Assembly: GCA_934234035.1 (NCBI GenBank)
Contig: CAKQHH010000001.1
Span: 1 to 64,000, forward strand
DNA: 64,000 nucleotides
From: an uncultured Clostridia bacterium
GTDB taxonomy: Bacteria; Bacillota; Clostridia; Peptostreptococcales; Anaerovoracaceae
Direction: 5' to 3'
The stretch's first letter is position 1; each line of letters begins with the position of its first letter. Below are positions 37,429 to 45,912 of this stretch, piece after piece. Under the pieces are notes generated by a model, which was given only the letters and a program-made list of their open reading frames with translations, made no database searches and had not been told where the DNA came from. Made by a program: the position numbers and the translations under genes.

Positions 37429-38682
37429 ATGGAAAATGATTTTTTGGTGGATTCCGAGTATCTGGCACCTGCCGCTTTGGAGAAGAAGCATCGTCTGGAG
37501 AACGACCCGTCCTCCCGAATCGATCATATGAAGTATCTGGAAGGAATGGATCAAATCGATCCGTCCCTCCGCCTTCGGGTGATGAAGGAAATGGCGGAAT
37601 ACGATCCGTCGGAGTACACGGCGCGGGACGTGCAGCGGGCTTTGGAGCAGGAGACCTGCTCCGTTGAGGATCTGAAGGCGCTGCTGTCCCCGGCAGCGGA
37701 ACCCTTCCTGGAGCAGATGGCTCGCCGGGCCAACCGGGAGACCTCCCGTCACTTCGGAAATTCCGTGAACATCTTCACGCCGCTGTACATCGCCAACTAC
37801 TGCGAGAACTACTGCGTATACTGCGGATTCAACTGCTACAACCACATTCGGAGACTGAAGCTGGATTCGGAGCAGATTGAGCACGAGATGAAGGTCATCG
37901 CGGATACCGGTATTGAGGAGATTTTGCTGCTGACCGGCGAGTCTCCGGTAAAAAGCGACGTAAAATACATCGGCGAGGCCTGCAAGCTGGCGAAGAAGTA
38001 TTTCCGAAACGTGGGCATCGAAATCTATCCGGTGAACGTGGAGGATTACCGGTACCTGCACGAATGCGGGGTGGATTACGTCACTGTATTCCAGGAAACC
38101 TACGATTCGGACCGCTACGAGCAGCTGCACCTGGCCGGCAACAAGAGAATTTGGCCGTACCGCTTCGAAGCCCAGGAGCGTGCGCTTATGGGCGGCATGA
38201 GAGGTGTTGGCATGTCCGCACTGCTGGGACTTTCGGATTTCCGAAAGGATGCCTTTGCCACGGCGCTGCACGCCTGTCTGCTGCAGAGAAAATACCCGCA
38301 TGCGGATATTTCCATTTCCTGCCCGAGACTGCGTCCGATCGTGAACAACGACAAAATCAATCCGAAGGATGTGCATGAGACCCAGCTGTGTCAGATTCTG
38401 TGCGCATACCGGATTTTCCTGCCGTTTGCGCAGATTGTGGTATCCTCCCGAGAGAGCCGCTCTTTCCGAGACGGCATTACCCGGATTGCGGCTACCAAGG
38501 TTTCCGCCGGCGTATCCACCGGAATCGGCGACCACGAGGAGAAGTATACCGGAAAGAAGGGAGAAGCCGAGGGCGACGAGCAGTTCGATATCGATGACGA
38601 TCGGAGCCTGGAGGAGATGTACCGGGATCAGGAAGCGGCCGGCCTTCAGCCGGTGATGAACGATTATGTGTACGTGCAGTAA
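37429..38682 (+). CDS. thiH: 2-iminoacetate synthase (tyrosine lyase)
   Basis: A 417-residue radical SAM enzyme that cleaves tyrosine to dehydroglycine and p-cresol. The cluster-binding CX3CX2C is at C125, C129 and C132 (CENYCVYCGF). ThiH, rather than the oxygen-using glycine oxidase ThiO, indicates an anaerobic-type thiazole pathway. GGGAGGT lies upstream of the ATG. Its 3' end overlaps the next gene by 17 bases in another frame, indicating tight coupling. Confidence 0.95.
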   Translation: MENDFLVDSEYLAPAALEKKHRLENDPSSRIDHMKYLEGMDQIDPSLRLRVMKEMAEYDPSEYTARDVQRALEQETCSVEDLKALLSPAAEPFLEQMARRANRETSRHFGNSVNIFTPLYIANYCENYCVYCGFNCYNHIRRLKLDSEQIEHEMKVIADTGIEEILLLTGESPVKSDVKYIGEACKLAKKYFRNVGIEIYPVNVEDYRYLHECGVDYVTVFQETYDSDRYEQLHLAGNKRIWPYRFEAQERALMGGMRGVGMSALLGLSDFRKDAFATALHACLLQRKYPHADISISCPRLRPIVNNDKINPKDVHETQLCQILCAYRIFLPFAQIVVSSRESRSFRDGITRIAATKVSAGVSTGIGDHEEKYTGKKGEAEGDEQFDIDDDRSLEEMYRDQEAAGLQPVMNDYVYVQ

Positions 38683-39313
38683 TCCGGAAATCCTGGTGAT
38701 TACCAGTCGAAAGCGGTTCGAGCGGGAAGCGGATTTTCTGAAACAGATTGAGAAAATCGCCGCAGCGAAGTCCTTCGGCATCGTGCTTCGGGAGAAGGAT
38801 CTGCCGGTAAAAGAATATTCGGCGCTGGCTCGGAAGGTCCGGGACATCTGCCGGAGTGCCGGTGCTTCGCTGATTGTTCACGGCCATCCGGAGGTGGCGC
38901 GGGAGCTGGGTATCCCGGCGCTGCACATGCCGCTGGATGCCTTGGAAAAGTTAAGTTCGGAGGAACGGAAGGAATTCCGGGTGCTGGGTGCGTCCTGCCA
39001 CTCCGTGGAGGATGTGCTTCGGGCAAAAGCCCTTGGATGCGATTATGTGACGGCCGGGCATGTGTATGCAACGGACTGCAAACCGGGCCTGCCGCCACGC
39101 GGCGCAGACTTCCTGGCGGAAGTCTGCGGTCCGGCCGCCCCCATGCCGGTGTTTGCGCTGGGCGGCCTGACCCCGGCCCGCGCACCGGAGGTGCGGCGGG
39201 CCGGGGCCGCGGGCTTCGCCATGATGAGTTCCGCCATGGATGCGGAGAATCCGGCGGAGCTGTTCCGAAAGTACCTGGAATCCGATTCCTTTTCCCAGCA
39301 AGGAATGCTATAA
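38666..39313 (+). CDS. Thiazole tautomerase TenI-like (ThiE/TenI superfamily)
   Basis: A 215-residue TIM-barrel protein of the ThiE/TenI superfamily. The segment GHVYATDCKPGLPPRG (131-146) resembles the TenI signature GHVFETDCK of B. subtilis more than the ThiE phosphate loop (G-P-I-F-x-T-x-T-K). His132 aligns with the proposed TenI catalytic His122. The upstream part lacks the ThiE word pattern VHLGQ(E/D)D, having ALHMPLDAL instead. I therefore prefer thiazole phosphate tautomerase to thiamine phosphate synthase. The ATG at 38666 lies inside thiH; no strong ribosome site is visible, in keeping with translational coupling. thiF follows 32 bp later. Confidence 0.8.
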   Translation: MCTCSNPEILVITSRKRFEREADFLKQIEKIAAAKSFGIVLREKDLPVKEYSALARKVRDICRSAGASLIVHGHPEVARELGIPALHMPLDALEKLSSEERKEFRVLGASCHSVEDVLRAKALGCDYVTAGHVYATDCKPGLPPRGADFLAEVCGPAAPMPVFALGGLTPARAPEVRRAGAAGFAMMSSAMDAENPAELFRKYLESDSFSQQGML

Positions 39314-39345
39314 TAAAATCGTAAAACGCAAAAGGGGAGCTAGAG

Positions 39346-40107
39346 ATGATAACAGCGGAAGAAAAAGAACGGTATTCCCGTCAGCTTCTGATCCCGGAAT
39401 GGGGAGAAGAAGCCCAGGAAAAATTGAAAGCGGCAAAGGTGCTGATAATCGGAGCCGGGGGCCTGGGGTCCCCGGCCTCCCTGTATTTGACGGCCGGAGG
39501 CGTGGGCACTGTGGGAATTGTGGATGGAGATACAGTGGACCAATCCAATCTCCAGCGTCAGATTCTCCACGGGACCGGGAATCTGGGACAGCCCAAGGTG
39601 GAATCCGCCGCGGAGACCCTTCGGGACCTGAATCCCAATGTGGAGATTATTCCCATTCACCGGATGGTCACCCGGGAGAACATCGGAGAATTGATTGAAG
39701 GCTATGATTTTATCCTGGATGCCACGGACAATTACCATACCAAATTCCTGATTAACGACGGCTGTGTGGAAAAGGGGAAACCCTACAGCCATGCGGGAAT
39801 TCTGGGACTGAACGGGCAATTGATGACCTACGTACCGGGAAAAGGACCTTGCTACCGGTGTATTTTTGGGGAAGAACCGAAACCGGGAGAAGCGCCGACA
39901 GCGAGAGAAGGGGGCGTCATCGGACCGATTGCCGGAATCGTGGGATCTTTCCAGGCGGCGGAAGCGATGAAATACATCACCGGAGAGGGAAGACTCCTCG
40001 TCGGAAAAATGCTCACCTTTGATCTTCTGACCGGACGCATTCGGGAAGTGCCTTTGCCGGATGCCAATCCGGAATGCACGGCTTGCGGAAGCCGGCGGAA
40101 AGGATAG
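39346..40107 (+). CDS. thiF: Sulfur carrier protein adenylyltransferase ThiF
   Basis: A 253-residue E1-like adenylyltransferase acting on ThiS. Nucleotide-binding motif GAGGLGSPAS is followed by VDGDTVDQSNLQRQ, with the conserved Arg and Asp of the ATP site. Zinc-binding CxxC pairs are CYRC and CTAC near the C-terminus. It is MoeB-like in length and could in principle also serve other sulfur carriers, but position behind thiSGH supports ThiF. AAAGGGGAGC lies upstream of the ATG. Only five bases separate its stop from the next start. Confidence 0.92.
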   Translation: MITAEEKERYSRQLLIPEWGEEAQEKLKAAKVLIIGAGGLGSPASLYLTAGGVGTVGIVDGDTVDQSNLQRQILHGTGNLGQPKVESAAETLRDLNPNVEIIPIHRMVTRENIGELIEGYDFILDATDNYHTKFLINDGCVEKGKPYSHAGILGLNGQLMTYVPGKGPCYRCIFGEEPKPGEAPTAREGGVIGPIAGIVGSFQAAEAMKYITGEGRLLVGKMLTFDLLTGRIREVPLPDANPECTACGSRRKG

Positions 40108-40112
40108 AGATT

Positions 40113-42068
40113 ATGTTTAAAGACCCTAAATGTTATGTGGAATACGTTCCGGGGAAGAGCTTTAAGGAGGCTTTTGCCAATGACCGAATTCCCCTTCTGT
40201 CCATGCACCGGCTTCGGGGCATGGATTACCGGATTACCCGGAAGATTTCTTATGAGCGGACGGTGAACGACTTCTTGCTGGTGCTGAACGTAAACGATTC
40301 CATGCGTTCCCTCCGGAATCGTCCGGATATGGCAGTCCTGCTGAACGAACAGGGCGCCTTGATTCGGGAGGACGGGAAGTGGACCCTGTATTTTACGCCG
40401 GACGAATTCGAGCGTTCTACCCTGTCGGATGAGGATTCTCTGATTCCGGTTCTGGCGATTCTGGAGGAGAAATGGGCCTCCGGAAAACTGGCACGCTGTC
40501 GGATTCCGAACCGCAGCTTGAAAACTCTGGTGGCCAACACCGCACCGTTCTCCATTCTGGATGAATACTGCAAATCTCAGCCGGGACAGTACCTGGCGGT
40601 GGCGAAACAGATCGTCACCGACGGACCGGATGAGCTGCTGCACCACGTGCCGGTATGCCGGTACAAAAACCTCACCACCGTGGATGTACGGGAAATCGAG
40701 AATTACAACACCGTCAAGATGCTGTTGGACGATTATGCGGAGCAGTGCGAGGCGGCAGATCTGGGTGAGTGCATCCAGCCTTTATCCATCGCCGTTTTCG
40801 GCTATCCGGGCTCCGGCAAATCCTTCGGCGTGAAGCAGATTGCGGAGACCAGCGGAAATTTTGCGGTGTATGCCATCAACCTGTCTCAGAGTGAAAAGCC
40901 GGCCGCCCTCTTTGAGGCGCTGGACGAAGCGCTGTCCAACGCAGAAGGCAGCATCCCGCTGGTGTTCTTCGATGAATTTGATTCCGACCGGGAAGGAATC
41001 AACCGCGGCTGGCTCCGGTACTTCCTGGCGCCGATGCAGGACGGAGAATACTCCCTGTGGGGCAAAACCAAGAAAATCAACAAGGCGGTATTCGTCTTCG
41101 CCGGCGGAACCGCACATTCCTTCAATGATTTTCTGCCGGGGGACGATGAAGAGCGAATTGCAGAGTTCCAGCGGGTGAAGGGGCCGGATTTCGTCAGTCG
41201 CCTGAAGGGTATTCTGAACATCCGAGGACTGAATCCGGACTGCAAGACGGACCGCAGCCATATCATCCGCCGGGCGATGCTCCTTCGCCAGCAGATTATT
41301 CGCCGGATTCCTTCGGTGTACGATGAGGAGACCGGAAAGGTAAACATTTCCAACGGACTTCTTTCCGCACTCCTTCGGGTATCGGAATACCGTCACGGAG
41401 CCCGCTCCTTGGAATTCATTCTGGCCATGTGCCGGCTGTCTCACGTGAGCCGATTCACGCCGTCCAACCTGCCCATGAACACCCAGCTGGATATCCATCT
41501 GAATGTGGCGGATTTCGAGCGAAAGCTCACCTTCGAGCAGATTCTGGGAAGCATGGTGGAGAAATACGCCTTCATTTCCCACGAAGAATATCGGAAGCGC
41601 CGTCTTCGGGAAGTGTCCATGGAACTGGCCAATGACAGCGATAGCCTGCACCCGAAAGCACTGGACCTCATCTGGGAAGAAGCGGAAATGGCGGACTGGG
41701 AAGAGCTGGACGAGTTCTTCAAAGAAGGCTATCGGTCCCGCATTCGCTTCCTGGGCGAGCATCTGGTGCAGTTCGATGCGGTGCTGGGCATCCGGCCGAT
41801 TGTGCCGAACGCGGTGGACACCATTCGAGAACTGTACGGCCCGGACTTGGAGCTGCTGTCGGAAATCGAACATCGCCGCTGGGTAAAGGACAAGCTGGAG
41901 GACGGCTGGACTGCCGGGGTGAAGGATTCCGAGCTGAAGCATTCGCCGGAGCTGGTTCCGTACGACGAACTGCCAGAGAGCACCAAAGCTTTCATCCGAA
42001 AAGAAATCCGGGAGGTGCCAAAACTCCTGAAATCCGTGGGATACGAGCTTTACCGGAAGTCCTATTAA
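40113..42068 (+). CDS. AAA+ ATPase with C-terminal RyR-like domain, function unknown
   Basis: A 651-residue protein I cannot assign to a characterised system. Residues 1-215 form an unknown N-terminal region. A P-loop ATPase core follows: Walker A GYPGSGKS at 230-237, Walker B IPLVFFDEFD at 281-290, a sensor-1-like FVFAGGT at 327-333, and an arginine-finger candidate in FVSRLKG (361-367). A helical region spans about 370-575. Residues about 582-647 resemble the RyR (ryanodine receptor repeat) domain: EHRRWVKDKLEDGWTAG, HSPELVPYDELPES and a final LLKSVGYEL. No membrane segment is seen. It starts five bases after thiF and is probably on the TPP-controlled transcript. It has its own terminator. 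Thiamine involvement is only suggested by position; prokaryotic RyR domains are mostly of unknown role. Confidence 0.75.
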   Translation: MFKDPKCYVEYVPGKSFKEAFANDRIPLLSMHRLRGMDYRITRKISYERTVNDFLLVLNVNDSMRSLRNRPDMAVLLNEQGALIREDGKWTLYFTPDEFERSTLSDEDSLIPVLAILEEKWASGKLARCRIPNRSLKTLVANTAPFSILDEYCKSQPGQYLAVAKQIVTDGPDELLHHVPVCRYKNLTTVDVREIENYNTVKMLLDDYAEQCEAADLGECIQPLSIAVFGYPGSGKSFGVKQIAETSGNFAVYAINLSQSEKPAALFEALDEALSNAEGSIPLVFFDEFDSDREGINRGWLRYFLAPMQDGEYSLWGKTKKINKAVFVFAGGTAHSFNDFLPGDDEERIAEFQRVKGPDFVSRLKGILNIRGLNPDCKTDRSHIIRRAMLLRQQIIRRIPSVYDEETGKVNISNGLLSALLRVSEYRHGARSLEFILAMCRLSHVSRFTPSNLPMNTQLDIHLNVADFERKLTFEQILGSMVEKYAFISHEEYRKRRLREVSMELANDSDSLHPKALDLIWEEAEMADWEELDEFFKEGYRSRIRFLGEHLVQFDAVLGIRPIVPNAVDTIRELYGPDLELLSEIEHRRWVKDKLEDGWTAGVKDSELKHSPELVPYDELPESTKAFIRKEIREVPKLLKSVGYELYRKSY

Positions 42069-42082
42069 ATCTCATAAAAACA

Positions 42083-42119
42083 GACGCCATATCGGATTCT
42101 CCGGCATGGCGTCTTTTCC
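42083..42119. terminator. Terminator at the end of the thi operon
   Basis: AGACGCCAT (42083-42091) pairs with ATGGCGTCT (42107-42115), with a TTTT run on the right and AAAA on the left. It separates convergent genes. Confidence 0.85.
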
Positions 42120-42138
42120 TATTCTACTCAATTCTTTT

Positions 42139-42690
42139 CTATTCTTCCGGCGGTCCGAAATGCACCGGTTCTTCCGGCTGCAGCGGCGCCAGATAATTGT
42201 TTTTCTGAAGTTCCTCCTGGATGGCATCCAGAATTTCTTCGCTGTCTGCCGTTACGGTATGGTAGTGGTAGCCGGAGGTGGAGCGGGAAAGCAACCTGCT
42301 TTTACCCCCGTGCATCTCTGCCATGTAATGAGAGACGTCCAGTCGGGAGCGGATGTTCAATTGCCCGCGAACCACGCCGTACACCCGATGATAGATAAAA
42401 ACATCTTTGATGGTGCCGCCCAGATCCACAATCCGGGTGAGCTCGTCTTCCACTTCCTCTTCCGTGTGAATGACCTTGAAGACGCGAGTCGCCCGGCCGG
42501 TGCTTCGCTCCAGCAGGTAGCCCCGGTTGGTGGGAGTGATGCGAATGCCTTGCGCCCGAAGGAGGGCGATGTCCTGCACGATGACCTGGCGGCTGACCCC
42601 GAAGGTTTTGGCCAGGGCACTGCCGGAGATGACGCGGCCGCTGTTCTGCAATTTCTGAAGTATTTCGGATCGTCGAATTTCGCCGTTCAT
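42139..42690 (-). CDS. NiaR-like niacin-responsive transcriptional repressor
   Basis: A 183-residue regulator with an N-terminal winged helix-turn-helix of the HTH_11 type (about 5-60; RRSEILQKLQNSG, FGVSRQVIVQDIALLRAQG). It is followed by a 3H domain (about 70-165), whose histidines are visible in FIYHRVYG, VSHYMAEMHGG and GYHYHTV. This architecture is that of NiaR/YrxA, which represses NAD biosynthesis or niacin uptake genes when nicotinic acid binds. No obvious nad or niaP target is in the window, so its regulon is unseen. It is divergent from the Na/Pi cotransporter gene. AAGGAGGCGG upstream supports the start. Confidence 0.88.
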   Translation of the reverse strand: MNGEIRRSEILQKLQNSGRVISGSALAKTFGVSRQVIVQDIALLRAQGIRITPTNRGYLLERSTGRATRVFKVIHTEEEVEDELTRIVDLGGTIKDVFIYHRVYGVVRGQLNIRSRLDVSHYMAEMHGGKSRLLSRSTSGYHYHTVTADSEEILDAIQEELQKNNYLAPLQPEEPVHFGPPEE

Positions 42691-42857
42691 GGGGCCGCCT
42701 CCTTTTCACGTTCTATCGGGTGTCGTTGTTTTTATTATACACCATCGAGGCCTTTCCGTGGGACTTTACAAAAATTTGATGTTTGATTTACATCACACTG
42801 ATAGTTGTAAAATCCATCCTCCGCTACAATAACCGTAGAGAACAGGAGGATAGAAAA

Positions 42858-44627
42858 ATGAACGAGACTTTACAGACATTATTCGGTCTGCTGGGAGGAC
42901 TGGCGATTTTCCTTTACGGAATGAATAAAATGAGCGATGCCCTTCAGAAGGCGGCCGGAGATAAGATGAAGCGGATTCTGGGATTTCTGACCAAAAACCC
43001 GGTAATGGGTGTTTTGGCCGGCGCACTGGTAACGGCAGTGCTCCAGAGCAGTTCCGCCACCACCGTTATGATTATCGGATTCGTCAGCGCCGGACTGATC
43101 AGCATGCCCCAGGCGATTTCCGTAATCTTCGGTGCCAACATCGGTACTACCATGACGGCGCAGCTGTTGGCGTTTAAGCTCAGCGACTACATCTACCCGA
43201 TTATTTTCATCGGATTTATCATGTATTTCATCTCAAAGAAAGACAAAATCAAGCAAATCGGTATGGTTATCTTCTCCTTCGGATTGCTGTTCGAAGGAAT
43301 TGAAATCATGGGCAGCGTCATGAAGCCGCTGGCCACCAGCGATGTGTTCATCCAGCTGATGGGTCAGGTGAAGGATATGCCGATTCTGGGCGTCGCCCTG
43401 GGAACCGTGATGACCCTGGTGGTACAGAGCAGTTCTGCGACCATCGCGGTGCTCCAGAACTTCGCCAGCCAGGCGGGACCGGACGGCGTCACCAGCATTA
43501 TCGGATTGGCCGGTGCGATTCCGATTCTCTTGGGAGACAATATCGGCACCACCATCACCGCAGTCCTGGCATCCATCGGACAGTCCCGCGATGCCAAAAG
43601 AGTTGCGGCAGCACACTGTACCTTTAACATAACGGGAGCGGCAGTGGCATTCTGCATCCTTCCGTACTTTGCAAAAGTCGTACAGTACATTTCCACCAAA
43701 GGACCGGAGGTGTCCGTCATCTCCAGACAGATTGCCAATGCTCACACGCTGTTCAACGTAACGGTAACCTTAATCTGGCTGCCGCTGATTCCGCTGATGG
43801 TTCGTTGGGTCAGCTGGCTGATTAAGGGAGATCGGAAGCCGGCAGAGAGCCTGGGCGAGCCGAAGTTCCTGGATCGCCACGTGCTGACACAGCCATCCGC
43901 TGCACTGTACCTGGTGTCCCGGGAAATCGGAAACGTTGCCAACCTGGTGGTGGACATGCTGCAGTCCGCAAAGGATATCGTAAAGAAATCGACATCCACG
44001 GCGGAAGAAACCCAGCTGTTGGATTTGTCCACAGGCATTCGCGAACTTCACCAGAAGGTTTCCGAATACATCGTACAGCTCTATGAAGAGAGTAAAATGA
44101 ATGACACGCAGTCCGAGCAGGCGGCCGGACTTCTGGGGGTTGTCACCACGCTGAAAAGAATGGCGATTCGAAGCAATGAAATTCTGTCACAGATTCACAA
44201 TATCATGAACAGCGGCCGAAACCTTTCCGGCATCGCCAGAGGGGAATTGGTAGAATGCTTTGAAGAGATTCAGCAATTCTTTACACTGGCCATGGATGCG
44301 GTGGCATACGATACGCCGATTTCCATGGAGCAGATTAACAAATCGAAAGCGCAGCTCCGTCGCTCGCAGAAGAGCTTCCGAAAGGCGCACCTGAAGAGAG
44401 TGCAGAACGGAGAATGCGATGCGGGATTGACGGATGATTTCAACGACATCATCTACAATATGGAACGCTTGGTGGACGATTGTGTGGAAATTGCCACTGA
44501 AGCGCAGGATAATGTGCATTTCGTACAGCGTTCCGAAGTCGGCGTGATTCTGCCGGATACGGTGGAACCGGAAGAAGGACTGCCGGAGGGACCGGCAGGC
44601 GCAGATTTCAGCAGTGTAAACGGGTAA
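42858..44627 (+). CDS. Na/Pi cotransporter family protein with PhoU-like domain
   Basis: A 589-residue protein of the NptA/YjbB type. The N-terminal two thirds hold about nine membrane segments with the duplicated signature QSSSAT (LQSSSATTVMI and VQSSSATIAVL), each with an adjacent GANIGTT or GDNIGTT motif. The C-terminal part (about 370-560) is helical and PhoU-like, and an acidic tail ends the chain. It probably moves phosphate with sodium, import or export not being decidable. The start at 42858 follows AGGAGGA; the longer frame upstream has no ribosome site. A good terminator follows. Confidence 0.9.
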   Translation: MNETLQTLFGLLGGLAIFLYGMNKMSDALQKAAGDKMKRILGFLTKNPVMGVLAGALVTAVLQSSSATTVMIIGFVSAGLISMPQAISVIFGANIGTTMTAQLLAFKLSDYIYPIIFIGFIMYFISKKDKIKQIGMVIFSFGLLFEGIEIMGSVMKPLATSDVFIQLMGQVKDMPILGVALGTVMTLVVQSSSATIAVLQNFASQAGPDGVTSIIGLAGAIPILLGDNIGTTITAVLASIGQSRDAKRVAAAHCTFNITGAAVAFCILPYFAKVVQYISTKGPEVSVISRQIANAHTLFNVTVTLIWLPLIPLMVRWVSWLIKGDRKPAESLGEPKFLDRHVLTQPSAALYLVSREIGNVANLVVDMLQSAKDIVKKSTSTAEETQLLDLSTGIRELHQKVSEYIVQLYEESKMNDTQSEQAAGLLGVVTTLKRMAIRSNEILSQIHNIMNSGRNLSGIARGELVECFEEIQQFFTLAMDAVAYDTPISMEQINKSKAQLRRSQKSFRKAHLKRVQNGECDAGLTDDFNDIIYNMERLVDDCVEIATEAQDNVHFVQRSEVGVILPDTVEPEEGLPEGPAGADFSSVNG

Positions 44628-44694
44628 ATTATCGGATTTGGCTCCTGTAGTTCTATCCTGTTAGGCTGAACCGGTAGTTTAATACATTCACAGA

Positions 44695-44728
44695 GGAAAT
44701 GCTCCGTTTTGGGGTATTTCCTTTTTTT
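44695..44728 (+). terminator. Terminator after the Na/Pi cotransporter gene
   Basis: GGAAATGCTCC (44695-44705) pairs with GGGGTATTTCC (44711-44721) including two G-T pairs, followed by seven or more T. Confidence 0.85.
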
Positions 44729-44796
44729 TAAAGAAAAAATATGTTACTATAGAACAAAATGTGTATGATTTAATGAAAGAAAGGGGAAAACGACCC

Positions 44797-45813
44797 ATGG
44801 CGGAGAAGATGGCAAGGGCGTATGAGGGCGCGGAGAATTACATTCCGGTGCCGGATGATTGCAGCGATGAGGAAATGAATCTGGAAGTGGAGCAGGTCGT
44901 GGCCGGAATCCTGAAGGATTATCAGAAAGGGCGGGATATCGACAATCTCAAGTTCTTCGAGCAGCCGGACCGGGATCAGATTGTGGTGATTCTGGATGAA
45001 CTTCTGGCGGTGCTGTTCCCGGGATATTACCGGGAGAAGGTGTACCATACGGTGCACACGGAGACCAAGATTTCCGTGATTATTGAAGACGTGATGTATC
45101 GGCTGCGGAAGCAGATTGAGCTGGCGCTTCTGTACGATGAGCGGTATGCGGATGTGGACCGGGCGCAGAGGAAAAAGGCGGCAAAAAAAATCACGCTGGA
45201 GTTCTTCCGGCGGCTTCCGGAAATCCGGGAATATTTGGATACGGATATCGAGGCGACTTTTGAAGGCGACCCGGCAGCCAACAGCAAACACGAAATTGTT
45301 TTATCGTATCCGGGAATTCTGGCGACGGCAATCTATCGATTGGCTCACGGCCTGCAGCGTCTGAACGTGCCGCTGATTCCTCGGATGATGACGGAATACT
45401 CCCACACTAAGACGGGAGTGGATATCCATCCGGGCGCAAAGATTGGAAAATATTTCTGCATCGACCATGCCACCGGCGTTGTTGTGGGTTCCACGTCGGT
45501 AATCGGGGAACACGTGAAGATCTATCAGGGCGTGACCATCGGTGCCCTGTCCACGAAGGACGGTCAGAAGATGCACGGAACCAAGCGGCACCCGACCATC
45601 GAGGATTACGTAACCCTATACTCCGGCGCTTCGGTGCTGGGCGGCCGTACCGTCATCGGTGAGGGAGCGGTCATCGGCGGCAACGCTTTTGTGACGAAAT
45701 CCGTAGAGCCGCACACCACCGTTACCATTAAAACCCATGAGCTGGTGGTGGACCGAAAGAGCCACAAGAAGACCGACGAAAAGGAACTGGAGCAGGACGA
45801 TAATTTAATCTAA
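44797..45813 (+). CDS. Serine O-acetyltransferase-like protein
   Basis: A 338-residue left-handed beta-helix acetyltransferase of the CysE/SAT family, making O-acetylserine for cysteine. It has a long helical N-terminal region (about 1-185) and hexapeptide repeats from about 205: GVDIHPGAKIGKYFCIDHA, GVVVGSTSVIGEHVKIYQ, GVTIGALS, then GGRTVIGEGAVIGGNAFV. The HPGA/H of the catalytic site is present. The longer N-terminal half is typical of a class found in clostridia. I chose the ATG at 44797, preceded by AAAGGGG; an ATG eight codons earlier lacks a ribosome site. The sulfur link to the MetA-aspartate kinase is by pathway only. Confidence 0.9.
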   Translation: MAEKMARAYEGAENYIPVPDDCSDEEMNLEVEQVVAGILKDYQKGRDIDNLKFFEQPDRDQIVVILDELLAVLFPGYYREKVYHTVHTETKISVIIEDVMYRLRKQIELALLYDERYADVDRAQRKKAAKKITLEFFRRLPEIREYLDTDIEATFEGDPAANSKHEIVLSYPGILATAIYRLAHGLQRLNVPLIPRMMTEYSHTKTGVDIHPGAKIGKYFCIDHATGVVVGSTSVIGEHVKIYQGVTIGALSTKDGQKMHGTKRHPTIEDYVTLYSGASVLGGRTVIGEGAVIGGNAFVTKSVEPHTTVTIKTHELVVDRKSHKKTDEKELEQDDNLI

Positions 45814-45851
45814 GAAAATGCATGAAAATATGTACAGAAAATTCGCCTGCA

Positions 45852-45889
45852 GTTGATGTATAATAGCAACAATGTATCACTGCATCAAC
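45852..45889. promoter_or_regulatory. Inverted repeat over the -10 element of the NCS2 permease gene
   Basis: GTTGATG (45852-45858) and CATCAAC (45883-45889) flank a perfect TATAAT at 45859-45864. No clear -35 is visible, so activator or repressor control is plausible. I did not find a purine riboswitch here. Confidence 0.4.
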
Positions 45890-45912
45890 GTTGAGATAAG
45901 AAAGGGGAATTA

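Noticed and set aside
45814..45912. Purine riboswitch ahead of the NCS2 permease
   Set aside because: The conserved purine aptamer core and its two hairpin loops were not found.
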